Part shown: in pieces, positions 1-46,716 of the stretch
Position numbering within the stretch: the first letter of the stretch is position 1
Layout: the number at the start of each line of letters is the position of its first letter
DNA from: Serripes groenlandicus
Taxonomy: Eukaryota; Mollusca; Bivalvia; Cardiida; Cardiidae
NCBI GenBank assembly: GCA_031761405.1
Contig: JASEVX010000013.1
Coordinates: 37,638,743 to 37,702,742 of the forward strand
Reading direction: 5' to 3'
DNA: 64,000 bases
The notes under the pieces: model-generated
What the model saw: the letters and a program-made list of their open reading frames with translations, nothing else
Told to the model about the DNA's origin: nothing
The model's database searches: none
Translations under genes and position numbers: made by a program

Positions 1-231
1 TTAACCCTTTCCCTCATACGACAATTCTGCAGCAGACGACTTTGAACGTATTTTGTCAAAACATAGAAAATCTCCATAATTGAATGGATAACCTATGACT
101 AAAAGTGGAAAATATTGTGGCAAAAGGAGAAATTGCACGTTTTGTGCAATTTCTTCTTTTGTCACTATGTTTTCAAAAAGCTGTCTGCTGCAGAAGCGTC
201 ATAAAAGCGTCTATATGAGGGAAAGGGTTAA
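1..231. mobile_element. TTAA palindromic MITE copy
   Basis: Starts TTAACCCTTTCCCTCATACG and ends GAGGGAAAGGGTTAA, so the ends are inverted repeats flanked by TTAA. The centre forms a hairpin (AAATTGCACG / CGTGCAATTT type). TTAA flanks with CCC ends match piggyBac-type non-autonomous elements. No coding sequence. Confidence 0.75.
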
Positions 232-393
232 CGAGGTATTGTGTGTTTTTTCCATTTTTTTTCTCAAATGAAAACTCGGACGCCTGTGATCTGAGCACAG
301 AGAACGTTTTATAGTTTAATCCCATTCTGTGCATATTGTTCGAAAAGCTACCTTAATGGATCCGTAACCCCTTTCCCCCCACACACATCAAAA

Positions 394-519
394 GAGCTGT
401 CGCGCGAGAATACCAACATTGTGGACTCTGCGTAAAGTATCGACCCGCGGACTGGGCAAGCTGATTTGGGTAGATACATTACGCAGAGGCCATAACGTTT
501 GTTTTTTCGCGGGACGGCT
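394..519. mobile_element. GAGCCGTCCCGCGAG-end palindromic MITE, internally deleted copy
   Basis: Has both ends of the family (GAGCTGTCGCGCGAG ... TTCGCGGGACGGCTT) and the GGACTCTGCGTAAAGTATCG motif, but lacks the central 130 or so bases found in full copies such as 37771-38030. Confidence 0.65.
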
Positions 520-659
520 TAAATTTACATGTGGCATAGGGTAAACTTATGAACAATGGAATCTCACTTTGTACTATTACCCAATTACAAACGCTTTTAG
601 AAGAAATTGCAGCAGATCAAAAGCAATTTCTCCTTTACTCACAATGTTTTTAGCTTTTA

Positions 660-1193
660 GCTATATACGGTAAATAAATAACAAGGAGATGTCAGAGCTA
701 ACACTCCAGATAAGGCTGCCTTTAAGCTTTAAGCCCTATTTAATAAAAAAAGAATTGTTTTATCTGTGAAGATACTACATTTACAGGAGGTATTAGGACT
801 CGAACATCCTATAAAACTGCCTTTAGGCTTTAAGCTCTGTTTGATAAAAAAATTGTTTTGTTGTTATATATATGAAGATAACAAAATACCATGATATATC
901 AGGGCTCGAACTACCAATAAGGCTGCCTTTAAGCTGTTAGCTCTTTTTGATAAAAAATATCTTGATTTATCTATAGGGATAACACTACCAGGACGTGTCA
1001 GGGCTTGAATTTCAAATACGGCAACCTTAAAGCTTTAAGCTTTATTTGATATACACAATATACTTTTGTATCTATAATGAATCACACACCCAGGAGTTGT
1101 CATGGTTCGTACTTCTAATAAGGCAGCCTTTAAGCTTTAAGCTCTATTTGATAACACAAAAATAGTTTTCTATCTATAAGGATAGCACATTAC
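660..1193 (-). repeat. Tandem array of decayed 3' ends of exon 19 with donor and intron
   Basis: Five units of roughly 90-110 bp follow the donor of the exon at 1194-1368. Each contains a version of the exon's last 50 bases (compare TTATTAGAAGTACGAACC with TTATTTGAAGTGCGAGCC of the exon), a donor-like site (for example CCTG followed by GTAGTG near 985) and a shared intron tail rich in TTAAAGCTTAAAG. They seem non-coding now, though part of the frame can still be read. Confidence 0.75.
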
Positions 1194-36035
<34,842 letters not shown>

Positions 36036-36171
36036 GGAGCAGTCACACAGTGTTTACTCTTTCTTAGAAAAAAACTGGTTTATTTCTTGATCAGCTAGTA
36101 AAGGGTTATAATGTTCCAACGTAAATGTATCTAATTAATATGACACTATTTTGTATTTTTCATCTCATCAA

Positions 36172-36400
36172 TTAACCCTTTCCCACCTGCAGACGCATTT
36201 TGATGCAATAGCAGCAGACGACTTTTAAAAACATTGTGGCCAAAGGTGAAATTGCTCATGATGAGCAATTTCTCCTTTGGCCACAATGTTTTCAACTTTA
36301 TTTAACAATAAAGCTATCTTTTATGGAGATTTTTCAGGTTTTTGTCACTATATTTTTAAAGTCGTCTACTGCAGATTTGTTGTATGTGGGAAAGGGTTGA
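36172..36400. mobile_element. TTAA palindromic MITE copy
   Basis: TTAACCCTTTCCCACCTGCA ... GTATGTGGGAAAGGGTTGA with a long central palindrome AGGTGAAATTGCTCATGATG / GAGCAATTTCTCCT. It sits 140 bases upstream of the gene 1 start codon, so it may lie in the 5' flank or 5'UTR. Confidence 0.72.
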
Positions 36401-36607
36401 AGGGTTGATATCTGTTGAAAACAGCAATTAATCGCAATTAGTAGAATGCATAATGGAAGTTTATGTGCAAAAAGGATTCAAATCCAAATATAACTTGTCA
36501 ATTTCAAACTGATCATAGTCTTTGTGGGACAGAAATACACCATTTAAACGTACATGTATTTTAATTCCGTTTCCTAAATTAGACAGAATGAGTCAAATGA
36601 CATGGTC

Positions 36608-37008
36608 TTAACCCCTACCAACATACGACGACAATGCAGCAGACGACTTTGAAAACAATATTGACAAAAATGAATGAAAGTTTTATTATTGAACACAGAT
36701 GCAAACATCGAGGCGAAATAAAAAATTACTCATAACACATTGTGAAAAAAGATATTTTTCATAACACATTGTGAAAAAAGATATTTCTCATAACACATTG
36801 TGAAAAATATATTTCTCATAACACATTGTGAAAAAAAGATATTTCTCATAATGAACCCCCTACTCTTTTGCCATAACTTTGTCAACACTTCTTTCAATAA
36901 ATATAATTTTATTTACAGAGATTATTCACATTATGCCTAGATATTTTCAAACTCGTCTGCTGCAGAGGCAGAGGCGTCAGAACGTGTCTGCATGAGGGAA
37001 AGGGTTAA
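36608..37008. mobile_element. TTAA-MITE copy with internal tandem expansion
   Basis: TTAACCCCTACCAACATACG ... GCATGAGGGAAAGGGTTAA, expanded to about 400 bp by four to five copies of CATAACACATTGTGAAAAAA GATATTTCT at 36732-36850. Confidence 0.7.
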
Positions 37009-37272
37009 CACAAGTGTTACGATCAGATTAATATTTTTAAATAATAACAAGTCCTTCTATTAAATATATGATATATATCCACACACTTCCACCGTATTTA
37101 GAATTTAACACTAATGAAAATAAACTTTTTAGTCAATCCAATCTTCATAAATGTAAACCGAACAGCATATCGAGCGGTTTTAAATCAACCTGAATGAAAT
37201 GACGTATTTTATAAATTAGACGCGCCATGCGAGTTCGTACCTTAGTGTATCTCGGGTTGGAATTGGCCTCAT

Positions 37273-37474
37273 TTAACCCTACAGACGCCTTTTGACGTCT
37301 CTGCAGCAGACGACCTTTGAAAGCAATGTGGCAATGATGAGAAAATTATCTTTTTGGTACAATGTTTTCAACTATTTTCAATAATTATACATCTACAGAT
37401 ATTGTTTACATTTTTGTCTAGATATTTTCAAAGTCATCCACTACAGATTTGTTTTTTATGTGGGAAAGGGTTAA
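37273..37474. mobile_element. TTAA palindromic MITE copy
   Basis: TTAACCCTACAGACGCCTTT ... TATGTGGGAAAGGGTTAA; the left CCCTTTCCC is shortened. Confidence 0.65.
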
Positions 37475-37770
37475 CATTAAGAATATGATCAGATGAATAT
37501 TGTTAAACAATAAATAGTCCTTCAATTGAATATATGATGGCGACATATCCACGCACTTTTATCGTACGTTATTTAACACTTATGACAAATACATTTTTAA
37601 AGGGTTTTTAAATAAGCCTGAATCAAATTACGTATTCAAGAAACGAAACGCGCCGTGCGCTTCGGTGCCTGCCTGGGCTTTCCGTCGTCTCGGCAGCAGA
37701 CGGCTTTTGGAACATTGTGGCCCTAAGTCGTCAGACGCGTCTCGCATGTTTACACCCTGTATAGACATCT

Positions 37771-38030
37771 GAGCCGTCCCGCGAGAAAACCAGCATTGTG
37801 GAATCTGCGTAAGCTATCGACCCGGAATAACCTAAGCATACCGTGCAGGCTTACCCGGATAGAAACTGTTCGCCGCCTGCGGATTTTCTGTTTCAGGAAT
37901 CATTACTCAATACCCCTACCATTTGAGATGGAATGTGTCGGGTCGGATCAGTCTGCGCGGACTGCGCAGGCTGATATGGTTCGATACATTACTCAGAGGC
38001 CACAATGTTGGTTTTCTCGCGGGACGGCTT
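37771..38030. mobile_element. GAGCCGTCCCGCGAG-end palindromic MITE, single full copy
   Basis: GAGCCGTCCCGCGAGAAAAC ... GTTTTCTCGCGGGACGGCTT, 260 bp, with TGCGTAAGCTATCGACCC and CGATACATTACTCAGAGG subterminal inverted segments. It serves as the unamplified reference for the array at 7698-9571. Confidence 0.82.
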
Positions 38031-38164
38031 AAAATTTAATTTCTTATAAAAAAGGCAATAGACGAAACGCAAAAAGAGTTGATGTCATTAACCCTTTGAC
38101 GGAAACAGATGATATTTGACGCATGCGCGGATCGCATGAAAGAGATCACGTCATCACGTACTTC

Positions 38165-38400
38165 ATCGTTAGAGCCGAGTCGTCCCAGTAGCTGAGTGGA
38201 TAGCAATGTGAGCTGTCAATATAGGGGTTTTGAGTTCGAACCGCAGCTCTGCCAGGGTAATTGCGACACGCGTCATCCGTTTACCACCCATAGGTAGATA
38301 GTCTATGCGAAAAAGCAACCAGTTGTTTGGTTGATTGTGAGAAAGCCGGGAAACAGATGGGTAGGTGCACTGACCGCCGTGTCATGACTGATTTGATAAT
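38165..38400 (+). mobile_element. tRNA-derived SINE
   Basis: Head GTCCCAGTAGCTGAGTGGAT (box A) and GGTTTTGAGTTCGAACCGCA (box B), body with TTGCGACACGCGTCATCCGT and tail CTGACCGCCGTGTCATGACT; the final tail is lost. Confidence 0.72.
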
Positions 38401-38404
38401 TTAT

Positions 38405-39110
38405 CAAATCACGAAAATAACACATGAAATGTTAACTTTATTGAAACAAAAAAGGAAAAGGAGCGTGAGTACTTCTCACTTGAACACATTCAGTACAATA
38501 TGTATGTGTTTAATACTGAAGATAATGGTTTTGATAATGCAACCTTCAACCATTATCGAATATTAATATATTTCATTTGTTGCGTCTTTTAGTTGTTTAT
38601 TTGTATTGTTTTTTAGACCGCTTTCCACATTTGTTCAGTTACATCACGGCGTTTTGAATTATCTGCGGCATTAGTTTAAAGTTCAAACTTTCACAATATG
38701 TATGTTTTGTACACTTCTCATACATGTTTATGGCTGGAAAGTTGTATTTGCTACAACTTATTGAAATTCAAAGAATTTGATATCTCCGTGTGATATTTCA
38801 ATAAAATAACAGTCGGGAAATGGGAGTTGCTTTTCCATCCTTAGTATTCGTATATGTCGGAAGGCATTTGTCCTGTGACAAGGTTAAATGTACACGTTTT
38901 AGATGACCAAGTATTCATATTGAGCATTTTCTTCTTTTCCGGCAGTGTTTTTTTTAAAGAGTTTTATCAAGACATTGACTACTGTTAAAAACGTCTAGGC
39001 AGCAGACGTCTTTTAAAAACATTGATTAAAAAGGATAAATTGATTAAAACCTCAAAACATCATTTTTTTGTCCTCTAATGTTTTGAAAGCGGGCGACTCC
39101 GAACATGTCA
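38405..39110. other. Intergenic sequence, nothing recognised
   Basis: AT-rich with a SINE-tail-like piece near 38595-38660 (minus) and weak TTAA-MITE traces at 38990-39080. No gene found. Confidence 0.4.
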
Positions 39111-39117
39111 AATTCTC

Positions 39118-39347
39118 TCAACCCTTTCCCTCATACGACAATTCTGCAGTAGACGACTTTGAACGTATTTTGTCAAAACATAGAAAATCTCCATAATTGA
39201 ATGGATAACCTATGACAAAAAGTGGAAAACATTATGACAAAAGAAGAAATTGCACGTTTTGTGCAATTTCTTCTTTTGTCACTATGTTTTCAAAGAGCCG
39301 TCTGCTGCAGAGGCGTCAACAAACGTATATATGAGGGAAAGGGTTAA
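39118..39347. mobile_element. TTAA palindromic MITE copy
   Basis: TCAACCCTTTCCCTCATACG ... ATATGAGGGAAAGGGTTAA; very close in sequence and orientation to 1-231, 45976-46205 and 55523-55745. Confidence 0.78.
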
Positions 39348-39839
39348 TTCATAAAGGTGACTTTTCTGGTGACATAGTTTAAAGGATAAACAAAGTTAAG
39401 TCTATTCAAAAAACGTATTCAAAGCGGTTTCATTGATGGCTTACAAGCGATGTTTTATTTACATGTTGTAGATGAAAAGATATTTTGATTTGAAATCTGA
39501 ATTGATATCGATCTATTTTTTATTATTCATCTTTATAAATAATCGATTTTAAGTATATTGGACAGTCGATTTCAAAGGGGTATTTAAGTTTGGTCCGTTA
39601 CCCGATTTATTCATTTTCGACTCTTCCAAATTAAAAACATATAAAGCAAAGAAAAGTTATACAAATAGACCAAATTATTTAAACAACGTGAAACAATTAA
39701 TGTTTTCTTTTCCATCGATGTTTGAGTTTAACGCCGTTTTCAGTCATGCGACGGCGACCGATCTGCTAATCGGTCTGGTGTGAAGCTTTTCGTCAAATAA
39801 AAGACTCCAAAACAACATCTTTCCAAGACAACTGGTAGA

Positions 39840-40066
39840 TTAACCATTTCCCACATGCAGACATTTTCTTACGCCTCTTCAGCAGAAGAATTATGCATAA
39901 TTTGTGGCAAACTGAGAAATTGCTCATAATGAGTAATTTCTCCTATTACCACAATGTTTTCAACTCTATTCTCAAATTTAGATTTAATATTAGGATATAT
40001 TCCTCATTTTAATGCAGATGATTTCAGTCATCTACCGAAGATGTGTTGTATGTGGGAAAGGGTTAA
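39840..40066. mobile_element. TTAA palindromic MITE copy
   Basis: TTAACCATTTCCCACATGCA ... GTATGTGGGAAAGGGTTAA; central GAAATTGCTCATAATGAGTA. Confidence 0.68.
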
Positions 40067-40184
40067 AATACACCGTTAACAATGTGTATGCCAATTATCG
40101 AACATAATTAGTCGGTATTCGGACCCGCGGTCGACAGGCATCGTCTTTAATAGCGATGAATCAATGCGGGTCATTCATTTGTTT

Positions 40185-40575
40185 GAATGATATTTGCCGC
40201 CGTTTTCAACATTTTCTCAGTTACATCATGACGTTACCTGGATAAGAAAGCCATTACTACCACTTTGAATTTATATTTGTTATGATCCGGATGAGGAGGG
40301 ATAAACAGAACACGTGATTGCTTAAATGCAACAATTTAACAGTCATACCACGGCGACCAGCTCACCTACACAAGCGTTTTCACATGAGTACTCCACAAAT
40401 TAGTTTTTCCAAGCAACTCGCTGCATTTCCACATAAACTGTTAGCCCATTGGTAATGACGTGTTTCCCATTGACTTTGTGTCAAACGTCAGAAGGAATGC
40501 TGGCCAAACGAGAGTTCGGACTAAAACAACATTGGATTAACAGCTCGCACCGCTACTGACTGAGCTGCCAGGACT
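40185..40575 (-). mobile_element. SINE remnants (two tails and a diverged head)
   Basis: 40190-40260 and 40335-40370 both match the SINE tail on the minus strand; 40380-40575 matches the body and an eroded head (TGGCAGCTCAGTCAGTAGCG). Probably one SINE inserted in another. Confidence 0.5.
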
Positions 40576-40894
40576 GTGCTCCTTTGGTGAACACAAAAAT
40601 GAGCCGTTTTTTAGCTCGACTTTTGAAAAAACGAGAGCTATTGTCATGGCCCTGGCGTCGTAGGTTTTCTGTTCAGCTCAGCTTTTTTGTTCTTCCGTTT
40701 TCTCCCTATCAGACGAGCGTCTGTGCCGTACGCGGTGCTCTTGTTACTCTTGGCATAGGCACGCATGAATATATAACTGTTGGTGCGCACTCGGAGAAAG
40801 AAAAAGCGGTCCTATGCGAACATCGACCTTAAGCCTTATGCAAACGTACAATCTCATCTGGCTCTGCACTGTTAGCTAACTAGTCATATAAGGT

Positions 40895-41600
40895 GTCAAG
40901 GTTTGAAAGCTCAGTCAGTAACAACGAGAGCTATTAATTCAGATGTCGTGGGTTCAAACCCCGACTGAGCCATTCAGTCTTTCCGACGATTAATACGTCA
41001 TTTTCACCATCGTCTTCCATAAATGAGTTGAGTTGTCCATGTGGGGAAGTAAACAGATGTTTTGGAAGAATGATGTGTGTGGAGTACTCGTGCGATCAAC
41101 CAGGAGAGCACGTTAGGTGAACTGGCCACCGTGATATAACTGGCTACCGTGATATAACTGGCCACCGTGATATAACTGGCTACCGTGATATAACTGGCTA
41201 CCGTGATATAACTGGCTACCGTGATATAACTGGCCACCGTGATATAACTGGCTACCGTGATATAACTGGCTACCGTGATATAACTGGCTACCGTGATATA
41301 ACTGGCTACCGTGATATAACTGGCCACCGTGATATAACTGGCTACCGTGATATAACTGGCTACCGTGATATAACTGGCCACCTTGATATAACTGGCTACC
41401 GTGATATAACTGGCTACCGTGATATAACTGGCTACCGTGATATAACTGGCCACCGTGATATAACTGGCTACCGTGATATAACTGGCCACCGTGATATAAC
41501 TGGCGTTGAAGATGGTGTTTTACTCCAACCAACCATATCAGGAGAGTAAGGTGAACTAGCCGCTGTGATATAACTGAAATATCGAAAATTACCATTCATC
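40895..41600 (+). mobile_element. tRNA-SINE with 18-bp internal tandem expansion
   Basis: Head with GTCGTGGGTTCAAACCCCGA (box B) and a body like 32222-32530. At 41120-41510 the tail motif CTGGCTACCGTGATATAA (18 bp, variants with GGCCACC) is repeated about 21 times, and the element then resumes with GAACTAGCCGCTGTGATATA ACTGAAATATCGAAA. Two long minus-strand ORFs across it are artefacts. Confidence 0.85.
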
Positions 41601-41929
41601 AGTCAATCATATAGCGATCATACTCGGAAACAAACACTTATCATTTAAGCATTCAATGCATCGAAACTGTAATGCTGATCATGTACATAAATGTACACAC
41701 ATGTTGAACACGAAATGCACTTTCATTTCGAATGCCCAGTATGTGTAAACCCAATCCCACTAAAACCAGACATAATACTGCGCTCTACGCATATTGGATC
41801 TGACGACACCATATAACAGGCCGTCTAAAGTTGACCTAATATGTATTAAAATACTCATGAGCACGTGCCTGTTTGTATTGTCCAAAAAATCGCATGATGC
41901 TCGGTTCTATAAATCGGAAAACTCATTAT

Positions 41930-44225
41930 GACAAACTATCAATATTTTCAAGTTAAATATGTCTCCAGAGGGTTAACAAGATATCTCTTCAATTTGACCT
42001 AGTGACATAGTTTTTGACCCAATATGACCTATATTCGAACTCGACCTAGATATTATTAAGACAAACACTCTGACAAAATACTGAAGCAAAAATTGAGGCC
42101 TCTAGATTGTTAACTAGACATGACCCATATTCGAACGTGGCCTACATACCATCAAGACAAACATTCAGATTAAGTTTCAAGATGCTCAAGTTAAAATTGC
42201 GGCCTTCAGCGTGTTAACAAGATTTTCTTCAAGGTGGAGATGAATGTTCTGATAAACTTCATGAAGATCGGAAACGAAATGTAGCTTGTTAAGTGATAAC
42301 ATGACAATGGTTGACAACGCACGACGGACAAAATGTGATCACAATAGCTTACATTGAGCACTTCGTGCACAAGTGAGCTAAAAACAAGAGGGCCATGAAG
42401 CCATCGATCGCTCACCTGAGAATAGGCTATTTAAGACTTAGCTCTTTCAGCGGCAATGGTAATATGAGGTTTTTGCCTGGTGGCAATGTTTGTTGGCTGG
42501 AAGCATTTCCTGACAAAGCTTATTGATTGTTAACGGTTCGTTACAAAGAAGTGTTAATACTTCTCAACACAACTGTAAATGAAAGTATGCCTAGATATCA
42601 TCAAGACAAAATTGCTGACAAAGTTTTATACATGCTCAAGCCCAAAATGTACTTTCAAAAGTGTTAACAAGATTGTTCTACAATTTGACATTGTGCCCTA
42701 GTTGTTGACCTCACATGGGCCAGACTCAAACTTGGCCTAGATATCATCAAAATTTCTGACTAAATTTCAAGCTGTTCAAGTCAAAAATGCGATCTCCTTA
42801 GTGTTAACAAGATGGTTCTACATTTGGCCTAGTGACCTGGTGTTTGGCCTGACCTGACCCATATTCGAACTTAGCTTAGATAAATATTCTGACAAAGTTT
42901 CAACATGCTCAAGCCAAAAATGTGGCTTGCAGAATGTGAACAAGATTTTCCTTAAGTTTGGCCTAGTGACCTAGTTTCTGACCCAACACGTCCTATATTC
43001 GAACTTGGCATAGGTAGCATCAACACAAACTTTTTGACAAAGTTTCAAGCTGCTCAAGTCAAAGAAGCGGTCTCTATAGTGCTAAGAAGATTATTCTCAA
43101 ATTTGACCTAGTGACCTTGTTTTTGACCGTACATTACCCATATTTGAACTTAGCCTAGATATCATAAAGACAAACATTCTAGTAAAGTGTTTACAAGATT
43201 GTCCTTCAATTTGGCCTAGTGACCTAGTTTTTGACATGACATGACCTATATTCAACCTTGGCCTAGATATCGATAAGACAAACATTCTAAAAGTTTCAAC
43301 ATGCTCAAGTTTAAAATGCGGCTTCCAGAGTTTTAACAAGATTTTTATTTAATTTGATCTAGTGACCAAGTTTGTGACCCCACATGACCAAGTTTCTAAC
43401 TTGGCCTAGATTTGATGGAGATGTGTGTTCTTATAAACTTTAATGAAGATTGGATGCAAAATGTTGCTTTTAGAGTGTTAACAAGCCAATGTTGACGACC
43501 AACGACGGACAAAAGTGAGCTAAACAAGAGGGCCATGAGGCCCTGGATCGCTCACCTGAGAATGGTCTTTTGAAGACTTAACTCTTTCAGCGCCACTGGC
43601 AATATCATCAAGACAAACTTTCTGACAGAATTTCAAGTTCTATAGTGTTAACAAATGTTTTATACAATATGGCCTAGTGACCTAGTTTTTGACTTGACCA
43701 AACCCGTATTTGATTTGGCCAAGATATCTTCAAGGCAAATATTCTGACAAAGATTCAAAATGACCTATAATTGAACTTGGCCTAGATATCATCACGCCAA
43801 ACTTTCTAACAAAGTTTCAACATGCTCAAGTTTAAAATGAAGCTTTTAGAGTGCTAACAAGATTTTCCTTAAATTAAGCCTAATAACCTAGTTTTTTACC
43901 AAACATGACCTATATTCGATCTTGGCCTAGAAATTACTAAGACAAACACTCTGACAAAGTTTCAACATGCTCAAGCCAAAAATGTTAACAAGATTTTTTA
44001 TAAATTTGACCTAGTGACCTAGTTTTTTACCGGACATGACCCAGTTTCGAACTTGGCCTAGATATTACTTAGACAAACATTCTGACAAAGTTTCAACATG
44101 CTCAAGCCAAACATGTGGCTGCCAGAGTGTTAACAAGATTTTCTTTAAATTTGACCTAGTGACCTAGTTTTTGACCCCCCATGACCCAAGGCGATCACAA
44201 TAACTCACCTTGAGAGAGCTAAAAA
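41930..44225. mobile_element. Pearl-like elements with ~140-bp core repeats (two or three copies)
   Basis: Core repeat units contain TTTGACCTAGTGACCTAGTT TTTGACC, TTCGAACTTGGCCTAGATAT and GTTTCAACATGCTCAAG. Terminal segments ACAAGAGGGCCATGAAGCCA TCGATCGCTCACCTGAG at 42387 and AACAAGAGGGCCATGAGGCC at 43525 mark new element starts; CGACGGACAAAATGTGATCA near 42325 and ACGACGGACAAAAGTGAGCT AAA at 43503 mark ends. No coding capacity. Confidence 0.72.
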
Positions 44226-44540
44226 GGGCCGTTATGTGCAATTGTGCATTATGTTCAAGAGAGAATTATCTAACTTGATTATTTACATAGGTGTGTTAAG
44301 AATTTCTAAGTACAAAAAGGGCCATAATTTGCATTATATGCAGGACAGACTTTATTATTTACATAGGTGCGATGGTTAGGAATGGCTGTAGAAAGTTTCA
44401 ATGCAATTCATCTCGTTGTAACTTAGCTATGGTGAAATATGTACTTGCATACAACACTTTTAACAATGTTTGACGCTAACGTGGACACCAGGGTGAGTAC
44501 AATAGCTCTCATATTCTCCGAATAGTCGAGCTAACAAAAG
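44226..44540. mobile_element. Pearl-like element 3' part
   Basis: AAAGGGCCATAATTTGCATT, ATGGTGAAATATGTACTTGC and the end TAGCTCTCATATTCTCCGAA TAGTCGAGCTAA match the right end of 59270-60545. Confidence 0.5.
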
Positions 44541-44554
44541 TGTCACAAAGAATT

Positions 44555-45350
44555 ATCCAATGTTTTCCACTATGTTTTATTGTGATAAAATATAGAGTAT
44601 TATTACGGACAAGAGATTTCAGAGCAAAAGCGTGCAATACGTACTAGACTGCTCTTTATTAACATCATCAACAATATTCAAAATGCATTAATATATTATA
44701 ATAACTAAAAGCGTTTTACAATGACTCGTAGGCCATCATTTGGCCGACTGTTATTTGTAAATATGTTTCAACTACATGCATGTCTGATTGTGATAAAGTA
44801 TAGAGTACGCTTACGGAAAAGAGATGTATCAGCAAAAGCTGCAATAATACAAGACTGCTCTTTATTAACATTGTCAAAAATATTCAAAATGCAGTAATTT
44901 ATTATAATAACTTAAATATTTTTACAGTGACTGGTAAGCCATCATTTGGCTGGCTGTTTTTTTGAACTTTGTCTATTTGTGATCAAATATATTTATCAGC
45001 AAAAGTGTGCAATACATACAAAACTGCTCTTTATTAACATTTTCAAAAATATTCAAAATGCAGTAATCTATTATAATAACTTAAATATTTTTACAGTGTG
45101 GTAAGCCATCATTTGGCTGGCTGTTTTTTTGAAAATATGTTTTCAACTATGTTTAATTGTGATAAAATATAGTGTATGCTTACGGACAAGAGATTCATCA
45201 TTAACATCTGCAATACATACAAGACTGCTATTTATTAACATCATTAAAAATATTAAAAATGCAATAATATATTATAATGAATAAAATCTTTTTACAGTGA
45301 CTGGTGAGCAGTCATTTGGCTGGCTGGTATTTGTAGATATGTTTCTGTTT
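44555..45350. repeat. Tandem array, ~195-bp unit, four copies
   Basis: Units contain GACTGCTCTTTATTAACAT, ATTATAATAACTTAAATATT TTTACAGTG, AGCCATCATTTGGCTGGCTG and TTGTGATAAAATATAGAG. The GCCATCATTTGGC part is a short palindrome. Confidence 0.75.
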
Positions 45351-45389
45351 GTATAATGTATGATATGGTAGAACATGTGTCACTTTAAT

Positions 45390-45645
45390 AAATAAAATAT
45401 ATCTATCTATCTACTATCTAAGTCCTAACTGTCTATCTACTATGTTTCTAACTACCTAAGTCCTAATAGTCTATCTACTGTCTATCTACTATCTATCTAC
45501 TATGTTTCTAACTACTTTAGTCCTAACAGTATATCTACTGTCTATCTACTCTCTATCTACTATGTTTCTAACAACCTAAGTCCTAACAGTCTATCTACTC
45601 TCTATCTACTTTGTTTCTAACTTCCTTACTATCTATCTACGAGTA
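45390..45645. repeat. TCTA / TCTATCTAC microsatellite
   Basis: Mix of TCTATCTAC, TATGTTTCTAACTACCTAAG TCCTAAC blocks repeated about five times. Confidence 0.85.
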
Positions 45646-45975
45646 TGTTGACTGTAGCACGGATTCAGATGACTTGACGCATTTGCAGTCGAAGTTTTCC
45701 TAAAACACTCAGGAAAAGAAAGGACTTGCTTTACCTTTTCCCACATACAACAAATCTGCAGCAGACGACTGTGCAAACATAGTAACAAAAACCTGAAAAA
45801 TCTCCACAAAAGATAGCTCAAAAGCTAAATAAAGTTGAAAACATTGTGGCCAAAGGAGAAATTGCTCACCATGAGCTCAAGGTTACCGGAATACTGATGC
45901 ATCCGTGTCAGTATAAACAATACTGGTAGACGCAGGAAATGGCATGGTATACCTGAGTAGATGATGAAAGCAGCG

Positions 45976-46205
45976 TTAACCCTTTCCCTCATACGACAAT
46001 TCTGCAGCAGACGACTTTGAACGCATTTTGTCAAAACATAGAAAATCTCCATAATTGAATGGATAACCTATGACAAAAAGTGGAAAACATTGTGGCAAAA
46101 GGAGAAATTGCACGGTCTGTGCAATTTCTTCTTTTGTCACTATGTTTTCAAAAAGCCGTCTGCTGCAGAGGCGTCAGAAAGCGTCTATATGAGGGAAAGG
46201 GTTAA
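45976..46205. mobile_element. TTAA palindromic MITE copy
   Basis: TTAACCCTTTCCCTCATACG ... ATATGAGGGAAAGGGTTAA, full length 230 bp. A partial copy precedes it at 45736-45875. Confidence 0.8.
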
Positions 46206-46318
46206 AAGCATCATTCCAACATTACCAACACATACCGAGATTGGTTTTCATGGAGTATGGCTCAAATCAAAAAGTAAACATGTTAGATAAATAAACTCAA
46301 TAAAATAGTGAATTTATT

Positions 46319-46704
46319 TTTAACCTTTTCCCACTTGCAGGTGCAAAGTGACACACTTTTGAAAACATTGTCGCGAAAGGAGAAATTGACCATGAAGAGC
46401 AATTTCTTAATTTGTCACAATGTTTTCATCTCTATTTAATAATACAGTTCAACTGACCACCTTTGTTAAGCAATTCCCTGTCTATAGCTAGCATCCACAC
46501 TTTTAATTTCTAAATTACTAATTTTCTGCATAAATGACACTGTTATAAAAGACCACCTGTGAACAAACACAAGATTGTTCTCCTCCCATTGGTGGTCTTT
46601 AAACACAGGTTGGACTGTATTAATTTCATGTATAGAGAGATATCCATATTGTTGCCTAGATGACTCAAAAGCTGTTGGATCTGTGGTGTGTGGGAAAGGG
46701 TTAA
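46319..46704. mobile_element. TTAA-MITE interrupted by a GACCAC-type element
   Basis: Left half 46319-46445 and right end TGTGTGGGAAAGGGTTAAA at 46687-46704 are separated by 46445-46625, which matches the GACCACCTGTGAACAAACAC ... GGTGGTCTTTAAACACAGGT TGGACTGTAT family. A nested insertion is the simplest reading. Confidence 0.6.
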
Positions 46705-46716
46705 ACATAATTTGAA

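Noticed and set aside
40584..40832. 82-codon plus-strand ORF
   Set aside because: It overlaps pearl-like terminal sequence (TAGCTCGACTTTTGAAAAAA CGAGAGCTATTG) and shows no recognisable protein.
41004..41595. Minus-strand ORFs of 160 codons with TVASYI and HGSQLY repeats
   Set aside because: Both frames read through the 18-bp SINE-derived minisatellite; 18 is a multiple of 3, so any open frame stays open.
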